A stretch of 64,000 nucleotides of DNA from Zonotrichia leucophrys gambelii (GCF_028769735.1 NC_088171.1:69643216-69707215), one strand, 5' to 3'; shown: positions 38,363 through 50,038, numbered from the stretch's first letter. Numbers and translations are program-made. The notes: generated by a model from the sequence alone, not told the origin.

Positions 38363-38502
38363 ACAAATATTTGTCTGATATATTGATATACAAATATAAT
38401 TTCAGTATACTAGCTGAAACTCTAATTAGAGTAGTAGCTATATTTGCTTTGTAAAGGTCTTCCTTGCTGAAATCAATTAAGAGTGCACAATGAAATTTCA
38501 TT
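38363..38502. promoter_or_regulatory. Cluster of three perfect AT-rich palindromes
   Basis: ACAAATATTTGT (38363-38374), ACTCTAATTAGAGT (38419-38432) and AATGAAATTTCATT (38489-38502) are each fully self-complementary and lie within 140 bp. The middle one centres on CTAATTAG, a homeodomain core. Three palindromes of 12-14 bp so close together are more than base composition alone would suggest. No transposon termini are visible, so a compact regulatory element is possible but unproven. Confidence 0.3.
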
Positions 38503-39962
38503 AAGCTCTACAATATGTTTTTCTACCAAGTGCCAAATTACTGTCTTCCCGCTATCTTATTACAACCATGCATGATAGGACTCCTAAATAGATACAGAAA
38601 TCATTGTGCCAACAACATCCTGTGCTTCTTTATCAGTAAGCATGGATTTTTTTCTCCCCACCTCCTGAAGTGGAGGATATTTGCCATGCCTGTAAATGGC
38701 ACTGAACTGATGAATACAGAATTAAATTTACTGAGGGATACACCTGTAGTCACATCAGCCTCCTGCTGCCCAGGAGCGTTCCCTCATACAAGGAGGCACA
38801 ACTTCCATTCTGTGAGGCCTGAGTCACAGGCCCTACTTTCAGCAAGCTCACCATGATGGGTGATATCTACCATCCCCTTTACATCCCCTTGTACCCTCAT
38901 TTTACACAATAAACTGTGAGGCAGGGAAACAGAACCTTTACAAATGTAAAGGTATTTACATGCTGCTCAGGAAGTGCTACGACAAGGCAAAGGACCACCA
39001 GACGTGATATACAGACAGAGGCCTGATCTAACCTGAGAGTCTCAGAAGACAAAGAATATGTATCTCTCCTTCCCCAGAACAATCACTAAATTTATGGCTG
39101 GCTAGAAGAAAATTGTGAAAGAAGGCAAACAGGTACATGAAAAGAAAAGAAATTGAAAAGTCATTTAGAGTCAAAGATGGCACCAACAACTGCACCCAGA
39201 CAGACAATGATCTTTGTCTATTCGTCCCAGCACCCTCTCAGTTCTCACTTCTGCCAGCCCCAGTCTAAACAACCCAACAGGTTTGTCACAACCACATGAT
39301 TTGGGAAACTATGTCAGTTCTTTGCTCCTGAGCTTCCTCTATGTCTCATCTCTCTCTTTATCCAGATTGCTAACACATGGATATTGAAGTGGTGAGTACA
39401 AAAGAAATACTTCTCATAGGCTAGACCAGCCCTTCTGAGCAGTAACAGGTTTTTTATTCTAGGCTTGTACACCTGGGGGAATGAGGTCTGAATCCCACTT
39501 CCCTAATAATTTTTCCTGGTATTACATTGGCTGTCTTCAATGCCTGAGACCCAGAAGGATAACGAGTGGGTAGGGAAAGAAGACACAAAAGGAGTGCCAG
39601 AAGAGATGTGGCTCAGAGATATGGAAAGAAGGTAGACCTATGCTACAGATGTATGCTGCTCCTGGGAAGAGGGACCTGGAAAGCACCTAGTAAAAGTAGA
39701 ATCCTCACAAACATAAAGGGGCCAAACTGAGGTAACAAGCTGAATAGTTCTGGAGTCAAGAGTGACCTCACAACACTGAAATCTCAGCATGACAAAAATT
39801 AAACAGGTGCCTTAGTACTTACTCTGGAGAATTGACTCATGTTGTGAGTTTGCAGTTCTTAGCTCATTAGTGGAACAGAAACACTTTATTCCCTGAGAGA
39901 CCCCAGAAAGGAGCAAAGAATTGTGCATTTTGCTGAGGGCATAAAAATGTATTTAACATGAC

Positions 39963-40106
39963 CCTGAGATTAGATCTGTTGGTTGGAGCATGATGCTAAT
40001 GATGCCAAGGATATGGGGTTCAATCCCTGTATGGGCCATTCACTTAAGAGTTGGACTCGATCACGCTTCTGGGTCCTTCCAACTCAGAATATTCTGTGAT
40101 TCTATT
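39963..40106 (+). mobile_element. tRNA-Ile-derived SINE with CR1-like tail (TguSINE1 type)
   Basis: The head (39963-40038, 76 nt) aligns by eye to an isoleucine tRNA. It has an A-box-like TTAGATCTGTTGG starting at 39970, an anticodon-position AAT (39998-40000) inside TGCTAATGATGCC, a B-box GGTTCAATCCC (40017-40027) and an acceptor-like GGGCCA end. After a short linker comes a CR1-type 3' end: TTGGACTCGATCA, then GGTCCTTCCAACTC, finishing in ATTCTGTGATTCTATT. This two-part structure is that of the songbird SINE mobilised by CR1 LINE machinery. Substitutions in the tRNA part mean it is not a functional tRNA gene. No clear target-site duplication is visible, as is usual for CR1-mobilised copies. 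The internal A and B boxes would act as an RNA polymerase III promoter if intact. Confidence 0.85.
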
Positions 40107-40712
40107 TTCTAATATAAATAAGGACTGGCAATTTTATAAAGCCAGACAAATATAAGTTGGGTTTCTCAGATATTGCATTTAGGACCAGTGAGAAAAACTT
40201 CACCATTTGGGAGAAGTTTTATTCCGCCAGCAGCACTACCACCCACCTAAGTCTGTCCATGTGTTTGTGTGGAAGAGTGTCGTGTCTTCCTGCAGCACTC
40301 ATGTCAGAATTAAAATGCCTTGCATTGTAGACGCATTAGGAGTGCTTTATCATGCTCTACTCTTGCACACAGTGGCTCATTATGATTGGGTAACTCAGCC
40401 ATTAAGCTCCACAATAAGCCCACGCTGAATCCTAAAAAGGGAGCCATATATAGGCTATGGAGGTGTTGAGTAAGAGAAGATTTACTGTGCTCTACATAAT
40501 TAATTTTGCCTTCTATCTTTCCTGTATTTTAAGCAAGCTGCTAGCCAAACACACTGAAAAATATTATTAGTCAGGTGCAGTTTCATCAAGCATCTTCCAA
40601 CCTAATGGAGTCCTATTGTGTTCAGTCTGTTCATGATCCCATCACAAAGAACAACTGAAAATCTTTTTTCGGAAAATACAGATGATTTTTTTTTTTTCCT
40701 TTTTCTTTTCAG

Positions 40713-40901
40713 CTGAAAGTCCTGGTTACTTTGGAACATGGATAGGCATTGCATCAGATCCAGCATCCTCCATTACCCATGTTAGCAACTGCTCATTGCC
40801 AGGCAGCTTTTGGAAGAAGCATCTTTTGGACAAGAACAAGGAGAGGGCAGGAAGCACCCAAATAAAACAAACTGTAGGGGAGGAAAACAAACAACAGAAG
40901 G
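40713..40901 (+). other. Candidate coding exon (189 bp, symmetrical phase), speculative
   Basis: A long pyrimidine tract (T-rich from 40686) ends in TTTTCAG at 40712, an excellent-looking acceptor. The frame that follows stays open through 40901, where AAGG|GTGAGA is a fair donor. The segment is 189 bp (63 codons). It begins and ends inside a codon in the same phase, so skipping or including it would keep a frame. The translation starts ESPGYFGTWIG, then becomes K/E/Q-rich, and matches nothing I know. A 12-bp palindrome (TTTCAGCTGAAA, 40707-40718) straddles the acceptor. Poly-T acceptor look-alikes are common, so chance is a serious alternative. Confidence 0.2.
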
Positions 40902-42367
40902 GTGAGAGAAAGGGAAATTGAGAGCATTTTGACAAAGAGACTGGAGTTGAAATGCAGTAAAGCAAAAGGCCTGACCAGAATCGGGTAAACTGGTAGAAGG
41001 AATATGCCACACCAAACACGAGGGAAGAAGAAAGATCAGAGCCAGCTGATCAGAGCCCAGGATGGGCAGCCAGGCAGTGGTGGACAAAAGGTGGAGATGG
41101 AGAACGCCAGTCTAGCACTACCAGGAGATGAGATGCATGTGATGGCAAAGGCCAGGATATGGAGACACCCATGATAAGCTGCATGGGAGTATCATTCTAA
41201 CATCACATTATAACATTTTTGTACCTTTTCTACCTTCAAATATAAGCCAAATTGTTACTACATGTTAACTGTTACTGTCTTGATGTTAAAAACAAGTATT
41301 TTCATCTGGTAAAGCCAAGACTCAGAGTCTTAAAAAAAACAATGTGCAATGTTAATGTGTACCTCTTGTACACCAAGACGTTAATGCAGCCTATATTAAG
41401 ACGACCTCTTGCTGCTCTTTCCCGCTACTTATTTCTCTTGTGCGTTTTCTTTCATAACTGAGGTAGGAATCATTCCAGCACGTGCCTTTAATTCATAAAT
41501 ATTAGGTAGGCTGTTTCTTCCCCCAGTGAGTATGACTGCAATTAAATGTATTTTTTCAAATGAAGCTGTTAATATTCATTAACAATGTCTTTCAGAGCTC
41601 TAGACTGCAGCTCAGACTCATACGTACACCTGCTAACTATGGTTTAGTTGAGAAACTTTTAAAATGGAATTATCCCTTCTTAAATATCACAAGAAGCAAA
41701 TCCATTTAAACCTCATCATATTGAGTGGTACATTTAATGATCCAGCTGGACGCTGGAACATTCAATGTCAAAATGCTTCAAGAAAGAGTATATCCTCTTT
41801 CCAGGATAGCAGAGCTATTCCTATGCTTTTTGCAGTTTGCTGTGGGTGCTCACAGCTCTATTGTTTCCTAAAACTAAAAGCAAAACCAAAGATAGGCCTG
41901 TATAAACAGAGAATCATAGAAGTTTCATAGTTTTAAGCCTAACCAACCAATAAGCAAACAAATTCATAGCTGCACTGGGAAGAAAGAGATGACAACACTA
42001 GGAAGTGAAGCATGAAGCCCAGTATAAACTGCGTGACTGCATGCATTTTATAAGCAGAAATAATACTCTACTAAAGAGAAAGTATAGTTGATATAAAGGA
42101 CAGGGATTCTGTCTGACCAAACCAGATACACACCATCAAGAGGGCTATGCAGGAAAGTAGGATCCATGGACCTGATCAAATAAAACACTGAGATGTAGTA
42201 ATCTATGCTATTTTCATTGCCAAAACCTAGCAGAGAAAAACCAAACTCAAAAAAAGAAACAAAAAATGCCAAACAAAACAGTCCCTTGGGGCCTGTGATG
42301 TTCCACTGATTTTAACAAGGGGGTAAAAAATAATGGTGACCACCAGAAATCCAATAGATATTGACCA

Positions 42368-42399
42368 AGTTACCTGGGCAGGGAGTTACCTGGGCAGGC
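42368..42399. repeat. 16-bp tandem duplication, two copies
   Basis: AGTTACCTGGGCAGGG (42368-42383) is followed directly by AGTTACCTGGGCAGGC (42384-42399). The copies differ at one base, indicating a fairly recent local duplication. Confidence 0.9.
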
Positions 42400-45300
42400 T
42401 TAAGCTGAATTTATCACCAAAATATATCTTCTACAGGGATTAAGCAAGTAAATAAATAAATCAGGTCTTGGATAAATAAACAACTCATCATTTCTCATCT
42501 CTATTTGTCAGCAGATTGCGTTGTGATTCTCCCACATGCTTTCACATAACTCAGGTAACCAAAACAGGAGGGTTGAATGTGCTCTAGACCCATGACCCAT
42601 TTATTTCTTTTCTAGGCACTAATTTCCCCCAAGTACACCTCAAGTGGAACAGCTCCCTGGCAGCCTCTGAATAGATTTTGTTTCAGCATCAATCTACAAA
42701 AGGGCAAAGCTGGAACTTGATTTCAGGAGGAACCAGGAAGATGAAATTCCCTTTACTAGATTATTTGGAATGGAGGCATATGTTTAAAACCTAAGGGAGA
42801 GAACACAGTGAAAAATAATTTCCCCAGGGCACGGTTTCCCAGAGCTCAGAATAGGTGCAATGATAAATCAGTGACAGCTTTCAAACTATGGATGAGGTCT
42901 ATTAAAACAAAAAAAAAAACTGTAGTGCTCCACTTCTTGAAAAGATAAAGAGCCTTCATCCTTATTTATGTTGCAGACCAATCCTGATTTAGGCAGCTGA
43001 TAACTAGCAACTGTTTTGTTCCTCTGTGGCCTCAACAACGAAGAGGCAAAACCTCTAGGGAGCTTCCAAGATGAGTTCCACACCAAGGAGAGAAGGGGAT
43101 GATTCTCTCTCCACACACACTTCTATTCAAACAGCTCTGGCATTGTACGCATTAAGGACAAAAGCAAAGGGACACAGTACTCCTTCAGCAGCCTGGTCAA
43201 TCCAGGGAAATAAGGACCAGTAAAAGGAATCCTGGGAGACATGCCTAGGGGAAAAACTGATTAGATCCATTCAGCCTAATGGACTAGGTAAAAACTGATC
43301 ACAGCAACAATACTCAGACAGTGATAATTGTCATCACAAGTTAGCAGCAGCCATTGCATTTCAGGAATTTTCTCCACAATCCTTTTCAGACACCCTCTAA
43401 ATTGATTCTTCCTGGCACATCCTCAAATGTTCTATTTAAAAGCATACCAGCTGTTCAAAAAAAATATAGAAGTAGTTTATCTGAGCCAAGCAAAAGTACA
43501 CCCATATCAATAACTTGTCTGGGATGATGGTCAGCAGGTACAAGATGAAGAAAAAGCCCCAGCAATACAGCTGAAGAGCTGTCACTGCTGATCTAATCCA
43601 ACTAAGGTGATCGAGCACGCAGGGCTCTGTCTCATTGGGTGAAATGCCTGAAGCACAACAGGCAAGATATGTTTCATCCTCAAATTCCAGGAAAGCATTG
43701 TGCAAATGCTCTGCGTGGGAAGGCTGTCTTTGCATGGCTCATGTGACTGAGTACAGTTAAAATGTCCCAAATCTCTTCCTGGTGTAACTGCATCATTACA
43801 CCAGAGGCAATCTGCCTCACAAACCTAATGATCTCTCATGAGGGAATGCAGGCTTGCTCCTGAAACTCAAGTGATGCTTTTTGTGACCAAATCTTTGCAA
43901 ATTTAAAGCAACATTAAGGAGCCAAATAGCATAAAGGACATAACTACCAGTGGCAAGGTCCATTGGCAAGATGCAAAGGCAAGATGGCATTTCAAAGTAG
44001 CAGAGGGTTTTTACACCCTCAACCTTTTCATTAACCTGAAGGATTACCTATCTTTGAAGGTGTTCCAAAATGCTGCTTCTAATACCTCTGAGTAACCATT
44101 TCACTGATGTAAAAGCACCTTTTTGGGGATTAAAAAAAAAAACAAACCAAAAACATTTAACACCTCTGTGTTTCATATAATACCCCCCATGGAAAATATT
44201 CAGAGATGGACAGTTAAGTCAGGTGTCCTGCCTTTTTCTCCTCAAAAAATATATATAGTCAGTTGCAAACTACTAATATCATAATTTCTCACAAACCATC
44301 ATATAACTCTTCTCAGTCAATTTTCTTAATTGAAAAAGGAGTTGAATGCACAATTAAACACTACTAATAGTTTCAAGACTTCCTTGGCTTTTGCTCATCT
44401 TTGAGTTTCTGCTACAGAATAGTCAGGATTTGTTTATTAGCCTCTTCTTAGATCTGGATGAGATGTTGGCACTTAACAAACAAAATGAGAATGACACAAA
44501 CAATTAAACAAAATAGAAGTATCTCTTCCAAAAGAGCTTTTCAAATATAATCTACTGAAAAAAAGCTGAGTGAAAAGTCAACAATGTAGTTCATTCATAC
44601 ACTCCTCCAAAGACAAACATGGAGAACAGAACTGAGGGGGTTTTGGGGGAGTTTGTTTTGGCTGTTGTGTTTTTTCCAATTTGGCACTTGATTCTGTATT
44701 CCTTCTCTGGCAGCTGGATGTGGGAATAACAATGACAAATGAAGAAAACAAGCAGTTCTCTTACTTCTGCAAGTCCTGCTGCAGAAAGAGACAAAAATGC
44801 TTCAGTGAACTTCAGGCTCTAAGGTTCTTACAGCTGTTAGGTAACAACAAAAAATCAAAGGAATCCAAGTTTACCCAGTTCTTCAACTGTGACAGCTGTC
44901 TGGCAATGCTGTATCACCTGACACAGGATTTTGTCCCAGACATATCAGTGAAAGATGAAGCTTCTCGGTACCCCAGAGAGCTGTTGCACCTAAAGGGCAC
45001 ATAAAAGCTACAGGTTTGTAAGTAAACCAAAGCACAAACTATGCTTCTCTCTCTCTGGTATGTTATCTCAAACACACACAGTAAACAAACACCAGCACAT
45101 CTTGAAATCTCTAACCCCGTGCCAAATGCAGTCACAAAGACATGTAAGACATGAATTAATGAACCGGCCAGTTGGAAGTGGAAGATGAAGTCTAAATTTC
45201 ACATCAGGCTAACATCTGCACATCTACTGGGCATGTTGATGGTAAACCCAAGCTTCTTAGCAGAGATGCTGATGATATCCTTTATTTCCACTAAATTAAC

Positions 45301-45985
45301 AAAGATCCCTGACATGGTTGAATAGTAGACTCACCAGACAAGTATAATAAATATGCTGCAGGGGTAAGATGAAGGACTAATTATCCTAATTTGGTCAAGT
45401 TCATTTGAATATCTTGCCTTTGGAGAATAAAGAAGCCTAAGGAAGTATGGTCCCAAATCCCACATCCAAATTGTTTAGACTTATTTAAAAATCTAGTTCA
45501 TGAACCTTGGAGTAATTCTCCCGAATGTCTTTTGAGGCACCTGCCTCAGTGTCTGAGGGCTTAGTACCTGGCCACTCGGTGGATGTTCAGCATACCTGAG
45601 AAAAATGGCTGCCCAAATAAGGGAAATGTGGAGGACACAGTCAACAGTGATTCACTAGGTTGATATTCTCCCTATTGTTCCCTGAGCCCTCACAGAAGCG
45701 GGTGGAGAATTAGGGAACTAATAGGCATAAGGTCAATGAGCTGTTCTGTGAGCAACACAACTGATGCAGCTGAGTCTCCTGCAGATGTATGCCCCACACC
45801 CCCACTTAAAACAGCGTTGGCAATCCTAGAACCCCTCTGTTCCCCTCCCAGTGCTCACCTGTCAGCCTGCACAAGCAGCAGCACATGGTCCGTCCCATTT
45901 GGAGCTGCACAAGCTGGCTGGTCAGTGGGCTGTGGTCTCAGGCTGGCTAAGAGACTGATCATGAATGCCAGTCCTTCACTCCTCC

Positions 45986-46018
45986 CATGGAGGAAAATAG
46001 AGCATGGAGGAAATAGAG
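45986..46018. repeat. 17/16-bp tandem duplication, two copies
   Basis: CATGGAGGAAAATAGAG (45986-46002) is followed by CATGGAGGAAATAGAG (46003-46018). The second copy lacks one A. This is a small slippage-type duplication in otherwise unique DNA. Confidence 0.9.
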
Positions 46019-48185
46019 CATTCTAGTAGGAACAAGGTGTTAATAGGAATTGCTCTTTTCCAGCTATCTACTGGATTTGATTAAGAATACACACACCTAC
46101 AATCTCTTTGCCTGTTGCGCCAAGAGTTTATCCCCCATCTAATTCAACGAAGGAATTAAAAAATTGTATAGAAGGAATAGAGATATGCCTTTTGTCATAA
46201 AGTCTTGATTCCTAGGAACCAGCCATTATGTATGCTGAAGAATTACCGTGGAATAGACAAATTAATCTCTTCATAAAATCAAAGTCTAAGGGCCATTCAG
46301 AGAAGCCCATTTTCCTGTTCTTAGAGCTAATTTGTTTAGTTGACCCAGAGGTAGAGTTAGTTACTTACCATCAATAAAAATTATCATAAATACTCTTCAT
46401 TTTTACGTCTCTGAGTTAATTCAGTGCCATCTGAGCCACCCCCACAGAGAACACAGATTCTGGCAACAAAAGTTTCTTGTTGCCAGCTCCCTGCCAAGTG
46501 TTAGAGAAAAAAGTGCTTTTTCTTCTGACTGAGCATCATCATGCACAGCACTTTCCAGATGGCAAGGGAAAAAATGGAGAAGACCTAGTCAGCAAGGATT
46601 TAACTGAGGAAGGTGTTTTGCACCCACAAATTTGACAGGATCCAACAGGAACAGCACCACCCATCAGAAACTCCTCATTTCAAGTTTCTTTAAAAGAAAA
46701 CTGTGAATTTCTTGTTAGAATGTCTCCTATAGAAAGTATAAAAATGGAAGGTGACAAACCAGAATTCTAGCAGTCTATCAATCAGCAGCTGAAAGACACT
46801 TTAAAGTTTCAATTTATTACCTTCTGGTGTTGGGTTGGGTTCTTTTGGGGGTTTTTTTTGCTTTCTATACAGTATCTAGCACAATGAGATCTGGAAGACT
46901 ATTCAGTGTTTTTAGGTACTACTGTATTAAATGCACCATTTGCATCATCAGAAAAGGGCACCAAATGGCTGCAAGCTATCATCAAAGTTTACAGCCATCT
47001 CCACCAGAATAAGTGGTTCTTCAGCTTGTCAGATGAAGGACTCTATATTCTCTGTGGCAATAAATGTTTCCTGGCAATGCTGTTAAAATGGCAAGTCTTG
47101 ACTTAAACATGTCCTCGGTGCCCATAAACTAAGGTAGAATCTCTCAAGGCTGGAATACACCTAGCCTGTTTTCAAGAACCTATTCCACCAGTTTGGATGC
47201 TTTATCTATGTTACCTGCTGCTTGTCCTAATAAGCAGTAATGCAGGGTTGACAAGATTATTTCCACAGATCCAAAGAGGTTTCATTAAATGTCAGCAATG
47301 AAATGCAGAAACAACTTTAAGAAATGCCAATACAAGGATAATTTTGATTCTTAGATGTAGAACATAGGTAAGAGGATAGAAAGGCCTTTATATTTTCATT
47401 GTAGCTATTGAATTTTGTGGCTTGAGTCACAATGTAGGATTAAGTAACTTGAACAGCTGGTAAAGTTACTGCTACTCCAGCTTCTGAGCAGCACTGGGAT
47501 GTAAGGCTGTGACTATCTTCTCTGTGTCTCCTGAAATGCTCCAGAGTAGTGGAATATACAGCTACATCCATCTATGCAGGAATAAATTTGCATTAGTCAA
47601 CATTATATTGTCTTTCACAGTGCCACAAGGTGACAAAATTGAAAGAGAGAGCAGTGCCTAGTACTGTTAATAGTAAGAGCGTCAAGATGCAAAGCTCTGA
47701 TCAGCCTGTTATATTACACAGCTTAATGATAAGATGAATTCAGTGACAGGGTTGGGAAATACAAGACAGTATATAGCAATAGATTATTTGCAGGAACTCA
47801 GCACATCGTTCCTGATGTCCAGAGTTGCCGAGACAACCCTTGGGGGGCTCGGAAGTCCTAGAACATTGCCAGAAGTGCTTGGTGGCTAGACTTTGATCCT
47901 GCATGGGAAAAAACACCTGTATGAGGATGGGAGGATCACACGGGGATAAGTGGTGAAAAGATAGATTAATTATAGAGTGAAAACACAGGTTTTAGAATCT
48001 CGGTACAGGGGGGTTCTAGGAGAAAAGAGAGAAGAATTAGGACGTGTCCTGTCCTTCTTCTTCTTGTCATCCATCTTCGATGGTGATGGTGGCACTTTGA
48101 GATTGGTTCTTACTGAATGTGCACTTGTCAGTAAGAGTGAAAGGTATTGGGAGGAAAAGGTAAATATCTTACACGTAGTTTTTGG

Positions 48186-48191
48186 TATAAA
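48186..48191 (+). promoter_or_regulatory. TATA box of the ERVK-like LTR
   Basis: TATAAA within GGTATAAAGATAAG lies about 100 bp upstream of the LTR poly(A) signal and would place transcription start near 48215. The assignment rests on the LTR layout, and no start-site data are available. Confidence 0.5.
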
Positions 48192-48286
48192 GATAAGCAG
48201 CCGACCCGAAGGAGGGCAGTGTGTTCATGGCCAGCTTGCTGTGCGGACCTCTGTCGGGCCGAGAGAAAATATTATAGATAAGAATT

Positions 48287-48292
48287 AATAAA
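48287..48292 (+). terminator. AATAAA poly(A) signal of the ERVK-like LTR
   Basis: AATAAA lies about 110 bp before the LTR's 3' end, consistent with the end of R followed by U5. It supports plus-strand orientation of the element. Confidence 0.55.
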
Positions 48293-48408
48293 CAACACTG
48301 AAGAACTGGAAAACCTGAAGACTCCTTTCGTCCTTTGGAGCGCGGGCTGCCTCAAGGCCATCCAGAGCCTTACCAGTCCATTTCAACAGCCGAAACGAGA
48401 CAATTATT

Positions 48409-49664
48409 TATTCCAGAGTTTGTCAGGGTGCTCACTAAAATCATGTAGGTGAAGATAAATGCTACTGATGGATTTAAGAAAGGAAGGAATCATTCCATGC
48501 ATGGGATCTGAAGGGAGAATTTAGGCTTCTTATTCAAGGGTGCAAAGCAATCCATCCCTAAAAAGCTTGGAAAGGGCTGTTCCTCCTGTCCATGATTGTG
48601 AACAATTGAGTTACACATCCTTCCCCTTACACCCAGCAACACTTGAGTGAGCATCCCCTGCACGCTCAGTGATCAGGGAGGAGTGGAGAACACACAGCAC
48701 TGGTAAAGTTAACTACAGCAGAGACTGAGGTGTGGAAGACAGAACCAGTGGGACTCCAGCTGTCTCTGAAGCACAGCACCTTACATTTATCTATGGGCAG
48801 GATACCAGGAGTGAAATCTTAATGATCTGCACTGACGTGGCAGATTTCACATTTCAAGGGAAAACAAACAGTAGGGCAGGGACCCTTGAGGCAATATTGG
48901 GAATTCTCAAGAACAGCAAATCCACTTTCATCCAAAGGAATATTTCTGCGTTATATGGAGCTCTCACCTTCCCCAGCAGCAGCTGGCCATTTCAGCTGGG
49001 GACCTCAGGAGACAAGAACATTGCACATTGCGTAACTGCTGAAATTTCATTATACCATTAGAGCTGATGATAGAATTCACAATTTATTATAGGGCTAGGA
49101 CACCAATGCAAACTTTCTGTTATGAGCAAAGCTAAAATCAGACTGGAACTTTTCCCAGAGTATGGGATGAACAAGAGGAGCCTGAAGCTGAGTTGTCACC
49201 ACCTTCAAATACAGATGACTTAATTAAAACAAAAAAGAACGTATCTGATTTGACTTTTTTCCCCCCTTACCCCAAAGTCAGCACATTGGAAAGTGAACAT
49301 AATTTATCTTACTGAGGAAGCACATGTCCAGGTGAATCCAAAGGAGGGGCTGGAGAGACTTGGCAATGAGCTGGAGAGTCTTGGTAATGAACACTTCTTT
49401 GCACAAGTTGGGAGCCTTGTTCCTCCTTCCTCTCTGACTACTCTCTGCTGTGTTAGGATTAAAGAGAAACCTTCTGTGGGGTGTAAACAGCATTTATTCC
49501 CTCACTGTGGTTCCTCTATGCTACCACAGCAGCACAAGTCTCTTTACTGCTGGTCACTACCAGAAAACCAGCAGCAAAGCACACCCATCCCAGCAAGGGT
49601 ACAGCTACACCAGTATCAGGGCATCTCACACATGAGAACTTAATTCCACTCCCTCAAAAGGAAT
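48409..49664. other. Non-coding unique sequence with one 21-bp tandem repeat
   Basis: Two plus-strand frames (48732-49061, 109 codons; 49293-49643, 116 codons) are open but resemble no known family and lack supporting splice or start context. The second contains the 21-bp tandem repeat listed separately, which reads as two heptads (LERLGNE/LESLGNE). Confidence 0.45.
49349..49390 (+). repeat. 21-bp tandem duplication, two copies
   Basis: Two adjacent 21-bp units begin GCTGGAGAG and end AATGA. They differ at two positions (A/T and C/T). Because 21 is a multiple of three, an open frame runs through both copies, encoding a leucine-spaced heptad twice. Whether that frame is real is unknown. Confidence 0.85.
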
Positions 49665-50038
49665 AAGATATCCCTGGAGAAGCACTTTCATCTCTGGACA
49701 GATCTGCCCACCATGTGTACACAATCCACGCCACAGAGGGTGACCTCAAAGCCCTCTTCCAAACCAGCTTCATGACCATACAAGCAGCAAAGCAGCGCCC
49801 AGAGGTGCTGACACAGCTGAAGCAAGCAGACCTGAGCGTGCCTGGACACATGGAGCAGGCTAGCGGACAGCCGAACGTGTCTGACAGGCTGTCCACAAAC
49901 CACTCCTGTGGACACAGGACGAGCAGGAGACACGTGCTGCTACGGTTAAGGTGGTGTGCAGGCAAACAGAGACAAAACTGCAAAAATCAATTTGGATTAG
50001 GCAATACATACATCATGGATCAGCCCCATGTATTTTAA
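49665..50038 (+). other. Coding-textured patch, no recognisable family
   Basis: After a TAA at 49664-49666 the plus frame stays open to a TAA at 50036-50038. Between about 49.70 and 49.96 kb many codons end in G or C (GTG TAC, GAC CTC, CAG CTG, GAC CTG AGC GTG) and CpG is elevated relative to the neighbourhood. The predicted chain is hydrophilic (contains EGDLKALFQTSF) and ends in an R/K-rich segment. There is no convincing ATG start or splice site, and the opposite strand is also open over much of the same DNA (49654-49983). It could be an old exon, a decayed retroelement fragment or a compositional accident. I cannot tell which. Confidence 0.2.

Larger units (their letters stand above)
28774..39962. 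other. Non-coding unique sequence, no gene recognised
   Basis: Short open frames occur throughout, for example 29169-29405, 37386-37790 and 38515-38856, but none resembles a known family. A YVDD string in the 29.2-kb frame is not supported by any other reverse-transcriptase motif. Simple-sequence tracts at 30.5 and 33.3 kb and a palindrome cluster at 38.4 kb are listed separately. A strong donor-like AAG|GTAAGTC occurs at 32970-32977 without a convincing exon before it. Confidence 0.5.
40107..47782. other. Non-coding unique sequence, with an exon-like segment
   Basis: Apart from the candidate exon at 40.71-40.90 kb and two short tandem duplications, I see only unique sequence with short chance frames. 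AGAATCATAGAA near 41910 recalls a reversed CR1 terminus, but the following bases do not continue the match. A frame at 44681-45004 is open for 107 codons with no recognisable family. Confidence 0.5.
47783..48408 (+). mobile_element. Solo LTR, class II (ERVK-like), perfect 6-bp target-site duplication
   Basis: An LTR of 614 bp spans 47789-48402, starting TGCAGG and ending GAGACA. It is flanked on both sides by ATTATT (47783-47788 and 48403-48408). A 6-bp duplication is typical of class-II (beta-like, ERVK) integrations. On the plus strand it has a TATA-like TATAAA (48186-48191) and an AATAAA poly(A) signal (48287-48292), in the order and spacing expected of U3-R-U5. CpG content is well above that of the neighbourhood, which with the intact duplication suggests a relatively young insertion. 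No primer-binding site, gag/pol/env or second LTR follows, so it is a solo LTR left by LTR-LTR recombination. A 103-codon frame inside it (47977-48288) is not taken as a gene. Confidence 0.85.

Noticed and set aside
39963..40038. Functional tRNA-Ile gene
   Set aside because: Several stem positions are substituted, and the tRNA-like part continues directly into a CR1-like tail, so it is a SINE head.
41905..41935. AGAATCATAGAA resembling a reversed CR1 terminus
   Set aside because: The match ends after 12 bases, and the expected GGTTGGAAGG-like continuation is absent.
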